A stretch of 64,000 nucleotides of DNA from the NCBI GenBank assembly GCA_036852015.1, contig JAANDG010000233.1:1-64000 (forward strand). The letters run 5' to 3'. The notes beneath the pieces are model-generated. The model searched no databases. It was not told where the DNA came from and saw nothing but the letters and a program-made list of their open reading frames with translations. Position 1 is the first letter of the stretch, and every line of letters starts with the position of its first letter. Origin of the DNA: Pelodera strongyloides. Taxonomy: Eukaryota; Nematoda; Chromadorea; Rhabditida; Rhabditidae. This document shows positions 25,316 to 36,600 of the stretch, in pieces. The position numbers were made by a program, and so were the translations under genes.

Positions 25316-25416
25316 CATTTTTCCGACAAGGCTGTCATGGAGAGCGTATCCGTGCACGCATGTGCGGTCGTCAAGCATGCGATCAGCAGGAGAACACCTG
25401 AAAAGGTATAACATAT

Positions 25417-25841
25417 TGTTATGTATGCAGATAAGGAGCTCTGATACAAACAGAGTAGTATACAAGAGAATACACTGAATAGAATAATAATACTTTACTA
25501 GTATAGCCGGGCAGAACAATATATACGAATATATACGAATATCGGTAGACAACATTACCTCGTAGAGAGCGAGTAACAAATCAGCGAACACTGTTCTACC
25601 ACAGCTTATATACGGCGCGGCGGCCCGGGGCAGAACTTTCTAGACACGGCACGATCGATAATCGGCACACACAAAAGAGTGGACCTAAGACTAGGCTAGA
25701 CGGCGGAGGGCACGAGAGAGTGTGAGCCCACGAGAGGGACAGACAGCAAAAATAGTAATACACACAAAGTGGCTAACAGGCACTAGCTAATGAGTAAACT
25801 ACAAACTACAATAATATCTTAGGTTATACTAATACCTAACA
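25417..25841 (-). mobile_element. Solo LTR with 5-bp target-site duplication
   Basis: A 425-bp segment starts TGTTATG and ends CCTAACA, giving TG...CA ends and the short inverted repeat TGTTA/TAACA. It is flanked by the direct repeat CATAT at 25412-25416 and 25842-25846. On the - strand a TATATAAG lies at about 25606-25613 after a G/C-rich stretch, as in an LTR promoter. No gag-pol sequence adjoins it, so it is read as a solo LTR left by recombination. Orientation is inferred from the TATA position only. Confidence 0.75.
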
Positions 25842-25846
25842 CATAT

Positions 25847-26510
25847 TTATTCAATTAGTGTATTTTACGCGTTTATACTGTACAATATATATATATATCT
25901 ACTTTATCTTATATATATGGAGCAGTGTTGGTTTGTCCGTCTGTCTGTAACGTTTCAGTTTGCCCCTTAGGGATAGAGCCTAAGCCTTAACACCTTATCA
26001 TAAACCTTATCATAAAATTCTAAGAAAACGCTTTTTTGCCCTTATCGATATCTTATCAATTAACAGAGATAAACTGATCTGGCAAAATGCCAAAATGTTC
26101 CAAATCCTATTAAGCCTCCCCGTTAACGTTGAGCTAGAGCCTTCATACTCAAACCTAAACCTCATCACCAAAAAATAATAAGGCGTTAATTTTGCCCTTA
26201 TCGATAGCTTATCAGTTAACTGATCTGGCAAAGTGCCAACTGATCAAATTCCTAATTAGTATCGTAAACATAATAACTTTCGGAGAAACGAATTTTGATC
26301 TAATCAAAAATCGATAAATCGATAATCTAAATTTTGGCAACTTGCCAACTGAACTTAACGGCCATCCTGAACATAGTGAAATCGTCAGTGGACATCGAAA
26401 AATTCATCGAGAGCTTCTGGCCTGGGACCCTGGCTAACGTAGTCAGACTGGAGAACAAAGAATGTTGGCACAGAAAAAAATCAATAATCAATCGATAATT
26501 TTTCCGAGAG
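25847..26510. other. AT-rich spacer with TTATCGATA-type degenerate repeats
   Basis: Strings such as CTTATCGATA, CTTATCA and TGATCTGGCAAA recur irregularly. They look like divergent relatives of the 124-bp array that follows. No coding signal was seen. Confidence 0.5.
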
Positions 26511-26514
26511 CCAA

Positions 26515-27510
26515 AAACCGCCTTATGAGTGAAGATAGAGACTTGAGTCCTCTGATCGATATTGCTCAACTTCGAAAGATGAGTTGAATGGTGAAATTCA
26601 AAAAATCGATATCGATCGATAATCCATAGAAATCGCAAAAACCGGCTTAGGAGTCGAAATAGAGACTCGAGTCCTCTGATCGATATTGCTCAACTTCGAA
26701 AGATGAGTTGAATGGTGAAATTCAAAAAATCGATATCGATCGATAATCCATAGAAATCGTAAAAACCGGCTTAGGAGTCGAAATAGAGACTCGAGTCCTC
26801 TGATCGATATTGCTCAACTTCGAAAGATTAGTTGAATGGTGAAATTCAAAAAATCGATATCAATCGATAATCTATAGGAATCGCAAAAACCGCCTTAGGA
26901 GTGAAGATAGAGACCTGAACCCTCTGATCGATATTGCTCAACTTCGAAAGATGAGTTGAATAGTGAAATTCAAAAAATCGATATCGATCGATAATCTGTA
27001 AAAATCGCAAAAACCGTCTTAGGAGTGAAGATAGAGACTTGAGCCCTCTGATCGATATTGGTCAACTTCGAAAGATTAGTTGAATGGTAAAATTCAAAAA
27101 ATCAATATCGATTGATAATCTATAGGAATCGCAAAAACCGCCTTAGGAGTGAATATAGAGACTTGAGCTCTCTGATCGACATTGCTCAACTTCCAAAGAT
27201 AAGTTGAATGGTGAATTTCAAAAAATCGATGTCGACCGATCATATATAGAATTTGCAAAAACCGCCTTAGGAGTGAAGATAGAGACTTGAGCCTTCTGAT
27301 CAATATTGCTCAACTTTGCAAGACAAGTTGAATGCTGAAATTCAAAAAATCGATATCGATCGAAAATCTATAGAAACAGCAAAAACCGCCTTAGGAGTGA
27401 AGATAGTGACTTGAGCCCTTTGATCGATAATGCTCAACTCCGAAAGTTAAGTTGAATGATCAGTTTGAAAAAATCGATATCGATCGATAATCCTTTGAAA
27501 TTTCAAAACT
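26515..27510. repeat. 124-bp satellite-like tandem array, eight copies
   Basis: The phrase around GAAATTCAAAAAATCGATAT recurs at 26591, 26715, 26839, 26963, 27087, 27211, 27335 and 27459, always 124 bp apart. Each unit has the palindrome-rich core ATCGATATCGATCGATAAT, then AAAACCGCCTTAGGAGTGAA, then TTGCTCAACTTCGAAAGAT. Copies differ by point changes with almost no indels. Confidence 0.97.
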
Positions 27511-27628
27511 GAGCTTCGCAATAAAAATTCGCAGTAAGTTGAATGGTAAAAGTGTAAAGAGCTTAGCGAATGATAGCTTAATATTCAAACTGAAAAATCA
27601 ACCGCAACAATCGTAAGGTTAATAATCC

Positions 27629-28350
27629 AAAGCCAATGCTATAACTTCGTTGAGGCGAGCGAGGCGGGCCGAAGGCCCGCCGAGCCGAGCCAACGTTTAA
27701 AATCGAAATGTGAACATCAAAATTTAAAAAAATCAATATTTGATAAAGAAATCGATAATTTTCAAAGATGACGCTATCGCCTCAATTCAGGTGTAAATCG
27801 AATCAAAAGCCGAAGATGATGAATCATAAAAATGTTGGTTAATAATTCTTAAAGACAAAAGTCGTTGATATTGTATGTGATCTAAACCGGAGCTCAGATG
27901 AAAAAATGAGTATAATCTTCCAAAACAAAAATCGTCAGCTGATCGTAAGTTTCAGCTAAAGCCATATCGCTAGAGCGAAGCGCGCGCCAAAGCCAATGCT
28001 ATAACTTCGTTGAGGCGAGCGAGGCGGGCCGAAGGCCCGCCGAGCCGAGCCAACGTTTAAAATCCAAATGTGAACATCAAAATTTAAAAAATCAATATTT
28101 GATAAAGAAATCGATAATTTTCAAAGATGACGCTATCGCCTCAATTCAGGTGTAAATCGAATCAAAAGCCGAAGATGATGAATCATAAAAATGATGGTTA
28201 ATAATTCTTAAAGACAAAAGTCGTTGATGTTGTATGTGATCTAAACCGGAGCTCAGATGAAAAAATGAGTATAATAAAAAATGAGTATAATCTTCCAAAA
28301 CAAAAATCGTCAGCTGATCGTAAGTTTCAGCTAAAGCCATATCGCTAGAG
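27629..28350. repeat. 360-bp tandem duplication with perfect GC hairpin
   Basis: AAAGCCAATGCTATAACTTC begins each of two copies 360 bp apart, near 27629 and 27989. Both contain GGCGGGCCGAAGGCCCGCC, a perfect 8-bp stem with a 3-nt loop. The second copy has a small internal duplication (AAAAAATGAGTATAAT repeated) and ends in a GCGCGC-rich palindrome next to a (TA)n tract at 28384. Confidence 0.9.
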
Positions 28351-28381
28351 CGAGGCGCGCGCGCAGCGCGCGCGCCGAGCT

Positions 28382-29383
28382 CTAGTATATATATATATAT
28401 ATAGCACAGAGTAATAGGAACAGAACTGCATACCTGTCATTGTGATGGAGTTTGTGGCCCGCATGTCTCAAAATTAATGAAAAAACCACAATTACATAGA
28501 AAACAATGCGGCATCTCCAATTCACAAATGCGGCCCTACACCAGTAACATGTTAATAGATCACAAATAGGTTGGCGCTCATATCTCAGCTCTTTACGGTG
28601 TTCCGTATCGCAATAAATAATGTAACGTTGATCATTTGCCAGCATGCTTTTCGGCGCGCGGACATGGACGGAGTCTTTGACGTCAAAGCTCACTGAGAAG
28701 CCAATTATTTTAACAGTTAGCTTTCTGACACCGGTACCATGAATACGCAACACGGAAAACCCAGTGTTCTCACATGCAAATATGTAGGGATTACATCCCT
28801 TTTCTTCTTCCGGCACTAGTTCAGGGTCCGTGGCAAATACAGACAGTGCATTCTGGCTAATCGTGCCGTATCCTAGAATTGGCACAATCTGGTCTTCATT
28901 GTGATAGAATAGATGTTCCAACTTTCCTTTGATGCAATTGCGCCCTCTCAGAGTATAGCAATGATGTTTATGGCAATACTCAGTTCCCAGCAGTGGGTTT
29001 TCCGCCTCAAAGCACGTGAAGTCATGCTCGGGTTGAAGTTGCTTCACAGTTATTTTTAGAATATCCACATGCACTCGGCTTCCGTTCAGCATTAGAATAA
29101 AATGTCGTTCCATTAATGAACGAGGTGTTGTTCCATTAATGAACGAGAATAGTTTAGATTGTGTTGATTGCTCCTCATAGAATGGCCGACACAATAGCGT
29201 CCGATGGGCATTCAAAGGATGGGTTAAATATAATTGGCAGCCCTCCAAATGTTTGGTGCAGAGCGATGAGAACAATAAGGAGTATCTTGTGCATACCTGC
29301 AAGAATGTTCGTATGCAAAGGTACGCATAGCGTAAGCATGAAAGCGTAAATGGAAACCCAATTTCAATACAATAGTACAGCAA
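28382..29383 (-). pseudogene. Glycoprotein-like ORF, possibly envelope-type, probably broken
   Basis: An open frame of 333 codons on the - strand. It is cysteine-rich in its middle (about residues 125-230), has potential N-glycosylation sites (NGT, NGS), and near the C-terminus has a Cys-Trp cluster, CDLLTCYWC, followed by a hydrophobic segment. This is the look of a type I membrane glycoprotein, such as nematode secreted proteins or the envelope-like ORFs of BEL/Pao-type elements. No family is firmly recognised. A typical signal-peptide start (MHKILLIVLIAL at 29294) lies in a different frame, which closes at TGA 29175-29177. That suggests a frameshift or a missed intron. A short direct duplication (CATTAATGAACGAG twice near 29110-29145) adds to the impression of decay. 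The end runs into a (TA)n tract. Confidence 0.4.
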
Positions 29384-29675
29384 TAGCTATCGGGAAGTAG
29401 GAAACATCTGGGTATATTAACTCGCATTAATTAGTTTTATAAAAAAATAATGCATGGATTAACAAAAGGAAAGACAATAAATAGATATGAAAATAAAATA
29501 TACACATCAAAATGCAAGCTGGGAGTATGACCCCGGGGGGTCACAGGAGCAGCAGTAGTTTGCCTACGGCCCTTCTCGTCGTAAACCCTTTTTTCTGATA
29601 AGGGACGCCATCGGCAACATAGAATGAGATCAGTGACTAGAAATTAGAAAAAAAAATATTATTAATATTAAAGAT

Positions 29676-30470
29676 GAGTCTTATTTATGTTGCTATTGAA
29701 TTTGGCAGGATTTGGTCAATCGGGTCACTAAATATGGTATCTAAGGCTTACTTTGGTATTCTTGAGGTCTAAAAAATGGTACTGAATGCGTGACAAGTTG
29801 CCTAATCGGCTGCAATTGCATTCTTAAGTTCTTCTCGACTTAAAGAAAAAACTCCCGAGTTTGGTACAAAAATATCCACCCGTTAATGAGTTACAGGCAA
29901 TTATAGTGCCTTCCTCTTAGTATAAAATGGTGCACCTGCGAATTTTTTTAAAGTTGGCCAATCTGTCTGAAATTTTCACAGGAGCAATCTATGGGTCTTA
30001 TTTATGTTGCTATTGAATTTGGCAGGATTTGGTCAATCGGGTCACTAAATATGGTGTCTAAGGCTTATTTTTGGTATTCTTAAGGTCTAAAAAATGGTGC
30101 TGAAGGCGTGACAAGTTGCCTACTCGGCTGCAATTGCAATCTTAAGTTCTTCTCGACTCAAAGAAAAAAAACTCCCGAATTTGCTACAAAAATATCCACC
30201 CGTTAATGAGTTACAGGCAATTATAGTGCCTTCCTCTTAGTATAAAATGGTGCACCAGTGCGAATTTTTTTAAAGTTGACCAATCTGTCTGAAATTTTCA
30301 CAGGAGCAATCTATGGGTCTTATTTATGTTGCTATTGAATTTGGCAGGATTTGGTCAATCGGGTCACTAAATATGGTGTCGAAGGCTTATTTTTGGTATT
30401 CTTAAGGTCTAAAAAATGGTGCTGAAGGCGTGACAAGTTGCCTAATCGGCTGCAATTGCATTCTTAAGTT
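29676..30470. repeat. 320-bp tandem repeat, about 2.5 copies
   Basis: GTCTTATTTATGTTGCTATT recurs at 29678, 29997 and 30317 (periods 319 and 320). The third copy stops at CTTAAGTTC, where the inverted tRNA-core element H2 begins. Confidence 0.95.
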
Positions 30471-30718
30471 CACAGTCCAACGCTCTACCGGTTGAGCTAT
30501 GTTAGCTTATCATAATGGTAACAATCTGCTCTTCATAGAGTACCCTCAATGCCAAATTTGCATGGTACCATTAGTCTAATGGAGATCCAGGCTCATATTA
30601 TACGTTTCCCCGATTATAAACGACTTCGTAGATGTGTGAATGTTTTAAATAGGGTAACAATCGGCCGAAGGCCGATTCCAGTCGGAGAAGAGCCCGTAGG
30701 GCTCTTCGAACGGCTGGT
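30471..30718 (-). mobile_element. tRNA-core composite element, copy H2 (truncated, inverted)
   Basis: On the - strand it starts ACCAGCCGTTCGAAGAGCCC with the same two hairpins as H1 and H3. It runs through the 5' half of the tRNA-like core (GCTCAACCGGTAGAGCG) and stops at about the anticodon, GGACTGTG. The rest is missing and the break lies inside the 320-bp tandem array. Confidence 0.8.
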
Positions 30719-30867
30719 ACAAGAATATAAGAATGCCAGTCGGGCTCACGCCGCCTGAGGCGACTTACATGGAAATATGATTGGTTTGGCATGAGCATAC
30801 TTTTACAAAGTTTCAAACGTATCATAAGAAATTCTCATAGTAAACAAGTGCATATGCATACTTCGAT

Positions 30868-31612
30868 ATTGAGCTGCGAAGCTCTTTTTATACCCGAACA
30901 CGCGGAACAATTGTTTTGCATTTCCGCAACGAACATCGGTATGCAAATAACGCTACAGTTACTCTTTTATATAATAACCAGCCGTTCGAAGAGCCCTACG
31001 GGCTCTTCTCCGACTGGAGGAATCGGCCTTCGGCCGATTGCTTCCCTATTTAAAAAAAGAATTGCTACAATGTAAAATTAACTCTCGTCTCTTTCTGTTC
31101 CGTGCCACTTACATTCACACGTCTCTGATTGTGGAAACGTATAATAATCAGTTTGGATCTCCACTCGACTAATGCTACCATGCAAATTTGCCATTGACGG
31201 TGCTTATGTAGAGCATATTGCTACCCCTATGATAAGTTAGCATAGCTCAACCGGTAGAGCGTTGGACTGTGAATCGGAGGTTGTGTGCTGCTGTGGGTTC
31301 GAATCTCGCCAGCGACAATGATTTTGTAAGCTCTTTCGATCGAAGAATTTTCTTTATGAACAGCTTTCGTTGTGCACATAAAAACAAACCCGTGACAAAC
31401 TCTTCTCCTTTATATAATAAGATAATAAGTATAGCATTTACTAGTTTTCAAATGAAAAAAGATTGCATGTGTCAAGTTAACTTGACGTCAAATACAGTAC
31501 GACAGTCAACCGCTGCCGATGCTGACCGCGATACAGTGCACGACGAGCCACAGGCCGCGGGCCGCGGGCCGCGGGCCGCGGGCCGCGGCCCGCGCCACGC
31601 CTCCTTATATAT
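30868..31612 (+). mobile_element. Repeat element I, copy 2, split by H3
   Basis: The left part (30868-30976) and right part (31424-31612) together match copy 1 at 20750-21075. The right part includes GTCAAGTTAACTTGACGTCA and a run of GGGCCGC repeats. The tRNA-core element H3 sits between them, with ATAATA on both sides of the insertion. Confidence 0.8.
30977..31423 (+). mobile_element. tRNA-core composite element, copy H3, nested in element I
   Basis: The best-preserved copy. It has ACCAGCCGTTCG, hairpin GAAGAGCCC-TAC-GGGCTCTTC, hairpin AATCGGCC-TTC-GGCCGATT, then a tRNA-like core at about 31227-31310. The core has an A-box-like TAGCTCAACCGGTAGAGCG, an anticodon loop CTGTGAA (GUG, histidine type) and the B-box GGTTCGAATCTC. 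The end is CTCCTTTATATAATAAG(AT). Compared with the empty site, ATAATA is duplicated at the two junctions. Confidence 0.85.
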
Positions 31613-31738
31613 TTTCAAAAAATGTGTGTTTCTGCGGTAGTTTTCTGCAGTGTACATTTTTGAGTACGGTGTTGACTAGTTTTTCTCTTGCTAACTTTTT
31701 CTTTCAAGTTTTAGTTTAGTTCCTTTTGTTTGTTTTAA

Positions 31739-31885
31739 AGCGAAATACCGGCCGATTTTTCAAACACATTGAGTAGACCAGCATTCGTGTGCAGCGAATG
31801 TAAATGATCGTAAAGTAAGATAAAAAATCGAGCAATTAGCTTAATTACACCACGATGTGTTTCAAAAACCGGCTGGTATTTTACT
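31739..31885. mobile_element. Palindromic MITE, family A, copy A4
   Basis: The left end AGCGAAATACCGGCCGATTT follows TTAA (31735-31738). The right arm TTTCAAAAACCGGCTGGTAT ends in a degraded TACT without TTAA. Intergenic. Confidence 0.8.
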
Positions 31886-32819
31886 GTAGCTGATAACTGA
31901 ATAATAGTAATTCACTATAACTTCTAGACTTTAATGTTTCTAATGATGTTAACTTTCCAATCCACGGTAGCTGCCTAAACTGCTATGGAGTTAGAGGAGT
32001 TATTGCTTATTGCTACCATGCTACCGACAATTTTTCGGTGTTGCGGTGTTTGTTGTGCTTTGCGTGCCCGCCTTATTCATTCTGTTCCGCTATGTACTTT
32101 CTGTACGTGAACCTGAACTATTTGAGCTGTTAAACTGCATAGTACGTAGTCTATCTATGTATACATGTGTACTGTGCTAGGCTAGCATATCTTATTGCTT
32201 TTATATGTTATGAAATTATTTTTATGAGCGCATGAGCGGAGTTGAACCCTGCGCTGCCTCTCCAAAAGATAGATCTAACATAGCATGTATTAGTGTTTTA
32301 CTCTTTGTTTGCTCTGCTCGCTATGCACTGATCTTCTTTTCCTTTCTTCCACTGCCCACAACCGTACTTTCACTCTTGATCGTATTGATAGATATCTAAC
32401 GTAGGTTTTTTTTTAACTAGAAAATTTGTGAAATTATACTGGCTCTGAAAGTACCATCCCTGCTTAGTTTTACGTTTCAGAAGCTATTCTTACTAGCATC
32501 AGTACTTTATTGTACAGCACAGGTAAGAAGGTATAGGACTTTTTTGACGTAATCTTTACTGCATTGGCCTTTTTTTTAAATAAATCTTATCTATCTTTCG
32601 TGCTTTCTTATCTACCATTGTTTTCTTTCTCTTGCTATTCACTGTCGACTGGTAGACTGAAGAAATTACCCGCTTAGCTTACCAATTCCAATTGCCATTA
32701 GCTTTCCAATATTAGGCATATTCAGAAGCGATTTCTGACCCGTTGATCTACATCTACATGCTTGTAAATTTGTAAACATTTAAACACTACTATAAGCGTG
32801 CCCAAATAGTCACTTCAGT

Positions 32820-32861
<42 letters not shown>

Positions 32862-33686
32862 GCGCTCTGCTTATTATATGGTTTCTGTGTCTCTCTTCTT
32901 CCATTATCCTTTCACTTTTCACTTACACTCTTTTGTGTGTGCTGTTGTGCAATCTTTTTCCATTTTCTTTTCTGAATGTCCTTCACAATCGCATTTCGTT
33001 TTTTTTTCCAACTGCATTATAGCATTATTCGATTTGTTAACCAAAACAGACACAAATCATCGTTAGTTCATTAGTGTTCCCCTCTCCACTTCCCCTTCTT
33101 CTCCTTTGGGTTTTTTCGGTACTTTCACACTTTCGCTTTTTGCCCAACCAAGTTTTTTTGTAGCGATGGCGAAATATTAGAATTTAGAATCGTGGCAGCT
33201 TTTTTGTATTATGATAACCAGTCGTTTATAGAAAAAGAAAACAACCAAAAATTCTCACGTGTTGGGACCAAATAATAGTTGGGAATTAATTCAGCCTGTG
33301 GAAAAATAAGTGGAAATCTATGTTTGGGTTTGGAAATAAAGAAAATATATTCCTTTCTTTATTCTTTGAGATGCGATGCATTCATTGATTTCCACTTATT
33401 TTCCATAGGGTGAATTAATTCCCATCGATTATGTTGTCCGCACACGTGAGAATTTTTAATGAACCCTATTTTCTGTTTTCTCTTTCTTATTTCTTCAACG
33501 CCAGTTGAACTTTATTTTATGTAATGAACTGCCTCAGTGTCAGTGTGCTTGCGGTTTACGTTTGCGCATTCTTTTTAAGTTAGTAGGAGATTGATTTACT
33601 GATTTCGATACTGGATGTTATTGGCTCGTATTTTGTATTATTATTTAGGATATATAGGGTTACTATAAATATAAAATATTGCAGTA
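31886..33686. other. Spacer upstream of SMG-6
   Basis: Contains a (TG)n microsatellite (32823-32858) and a hairpin element (33249-33460). No gene was recognised. Confidence 0.5.
33249..33460. repeat. Imperfect 210-bp inverted repeat (hairpin element)
   Basis: AATTCTCACGTG at the left pairs with CACGTGAGAATT at the right. Internal segments GGGAATTAATTCAGCC and GGTGAATTAATTCCC, and ATAAGTGGAAATC and GATTTCCACTTAT, also pair. It may be a separate palindromic MITE present once in this window. Confidence 0.75.
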
Positions 33687-36600
33687 ATGAATGGCGTCGA
33701 CGAGGGAATTTCGGAGAAGGAGACGTCTCGATCGGGGAGGAGGGTACGACCAGAAGTACAGGTAGATATGCTTTTGATGAAACTATTCAAATTGAAAGTT
33801 TAGAGGGAGTCAGGGAGTAGAGAGAGAGAGAGAGAGATAGAGAGAGAGAGAGGCAAATGATGTGGTTCAGCCATGGTGCGGTCTGAAGTACAGTTATTGT
33901 CTGAGTACTGTCTGAAGCGCAGGAGTGCAGAATGAAAGGATTAAAAGTTGAAAGAGTAAAGAAAGAGAAGGTTGTAGTTGTAAAGATTGTGACATGGAGA
34001 TGGGTATTGAAACTACTAAAAAGTGAGAGGATACGGTGGTGTATTGAGACCAGTACTGTGTAAGTGGAAATTGACAAAAAGAGATTTGCTGTGTGTATGT
34101 TTAATGAGAGAATGGATACTTTTATTGAGAGAGAGAAAGAGAGGTAGACTGAAGTGAACCACTCAATAATTGACTGAAAAAAGTAGCCTGTGACAAGTAC
34201 GAGATGACCTATGCGCTTTTCCCTTCTACTTGCTTTGTCCATCATTCACTTTCTCTATTTCTATTCTCTTTTACCGTTTTGCCGGCCCCCGTCACATTAA
34301 CATCGCTCAGTAGACTCAGTTTACGAGTGTTCGCCATTGACTGAGTTTGTCGATAGAGATATTGCATTGACAATTTGGTCACCTGATTGATCGGTCTTTA
34401 CTGAGATGCAGGTTAGTTTTGTGGGTTTGTTTCAACTTTAATTGTTATTGACTAACTTTTACTTCTTGAGCGAGGTTAAGTTAAAATATGTGAATCCTCA
34501 CCTTCGCATAGCTAACCGCTAAATGTGTCGCCGCAAATTTTTGCATTGTCTGAAGAGCGCATTTTTTCAGTAGTTAATTCATGGTCATTTTGACTCGTTA
34601 TAGGATAGGACTTTCTTACTTTTAATACTTTTTACATACGCGCATGCAGAAACATAAGTCTTTTCTAATGTATTTTATGTCCTATTGTCTTTGTGTGTAT
34701 TGCCAGAGTCCCCCCAATTTACACGTGATCTTTAGAGTACTAGCTAGTATTTATCTGCTTGATTTCTTGTTGCTGTGAGCTGTGTGAGATTATTATTTCA
34801 TTACAAAATTATTATTAATGATAATGATTCCATTGACCTAAATAGTTATTGCGAAAGGGCGCTGGTGTTTTATGGGTTATTTTATTGTTATTGATTAGCT
34901 TAAGTGAAGTGATGTAGAAAGTATGGAACTGCGGTCTTTTTATGAGTTCGCATATTGTCACAAACACGTGTTTTGACCGATCGACTCTTCTATTCACTAT
35001 ACGTAGCTTTTTTATGCATAGCGAGTGTGGACATAATCACTGTCATGCGACAAATGCGACTTGAGTACAGGAACATTTATTATGCATTGTGAATGCAAAG
35101 TAATAAAGAGAAAGGAGCGTTGCATTTAATTATGTATGAGACGAACTGACGAACAGAAATCCTATAAACCAAACCTCATATTCTCTTTCTGGTCTGGTCA
35201 TAACAAGGTGTGTAACCGACCATCTCTAAATATACGCACGTAACTTGTACCTTGTTTCTTTTTAGATTTATCGACCTGGTATGCTTAAAAGGGGAGAGGA
35301 CATAACACGACAGCCTTGCTCCCCCAGTGAAAGTGCGAACGAAAGACAGGAAGATCGAAGGGAATCTTCGAGAAATTATCAGAAACAGCGAGGTGGCGGA
35401 GGCGGATACTGTACGTTATGTTGTTTAGTTGTTACTTTTTATATCAGTTTTACAGTGTATGTATATAGTTGATTGGTTTTCGTTGAGATTTTTTTTATGT
35501 CTTCTTATTTTATACTTATAGTATTTTTTTGCGTGTGCTCCATTTTGGATGCAAGGGAAAAATATATGAAGAATGAAGAGAAAACGAGACTCTCTGTGTA
35601 TTTAGTGTCGTGTCAAAAAACAATTAAAAATGAAACAGTACAAAAAAAACTCAAAAACCAACCCATAACATAAGACTCTTACTCTTAGATTTGCTATTAT
35701 ATCGTATGAATGTTGTAATGATTTTTCCTTCTAGCGCGAACATTTGAAAATTCGAATCGTCGACGACAAAGCGATGAATATGGGAGTGAGTCCCGAGGTA
35801 AGCTTTATAAATACGTTTTTATTTATTTTTGGAAATCTTGATCAGATCATTTTCATTTAATCGTTACCTTTTCATAAAGCCCTTATTTCCAGTTTCATGA
35901 ACATTGTTCTGATTCTGATTTAGAATTTTGAGAAAATGAATAGGGTACCTTTACATGTATGCACTTTGAACAATTTATAAGATGCATTGTTTTCCCCAAT
36001 GTTTACAAAGCCTTTTGGTCTTTCCTGTAAGTAATAAAAGCGCACAATACACTTTATGTAGGGTATTGAAAGTTTCCCCTTTTAAGTTTTAGCGGACACA
36101 GTGGTTTAAATAAAATATTCCCCGTTTATTCTTTAACGAAACAGTAACTATATAATAGTAGTTTATATAAAATAAATAAATGGTTTACACCACAAGAGCG
36201 TGCTCCTTTATTCAAGGGTAGTTCAATACAAATTTTAGGTGACTCGGGCGGCTCGACCCCAGAAACCGGACGGCGTCCCCCGCGAATGAATGGACATTCA
36301 CCAAATTCACCCCATAAAGCATATAATCAGAATCAGAGGAGAGATAATCGGTGAGCTTTTCTCCTAGTATTATTTACCGTTGCCAACTCGTAATGTTTCT
36401 GCCTTCTTATTAAATTGTCTCCGGAGGAGTGACGATACTGCTCTCGTGAATCGGTGTGATTGTTGGTAGCGAGTGACCGGAGTTTGGAACAAGTTCAGCC
36501 TGAATGAATATCACCTTTGTAGTAAGCAATGTCATCTGCTTGCTTAACTTGTGAAAGAGTATTATACTCTGAAAAAGTTTGAGAAATGATTAAGGCTTCA

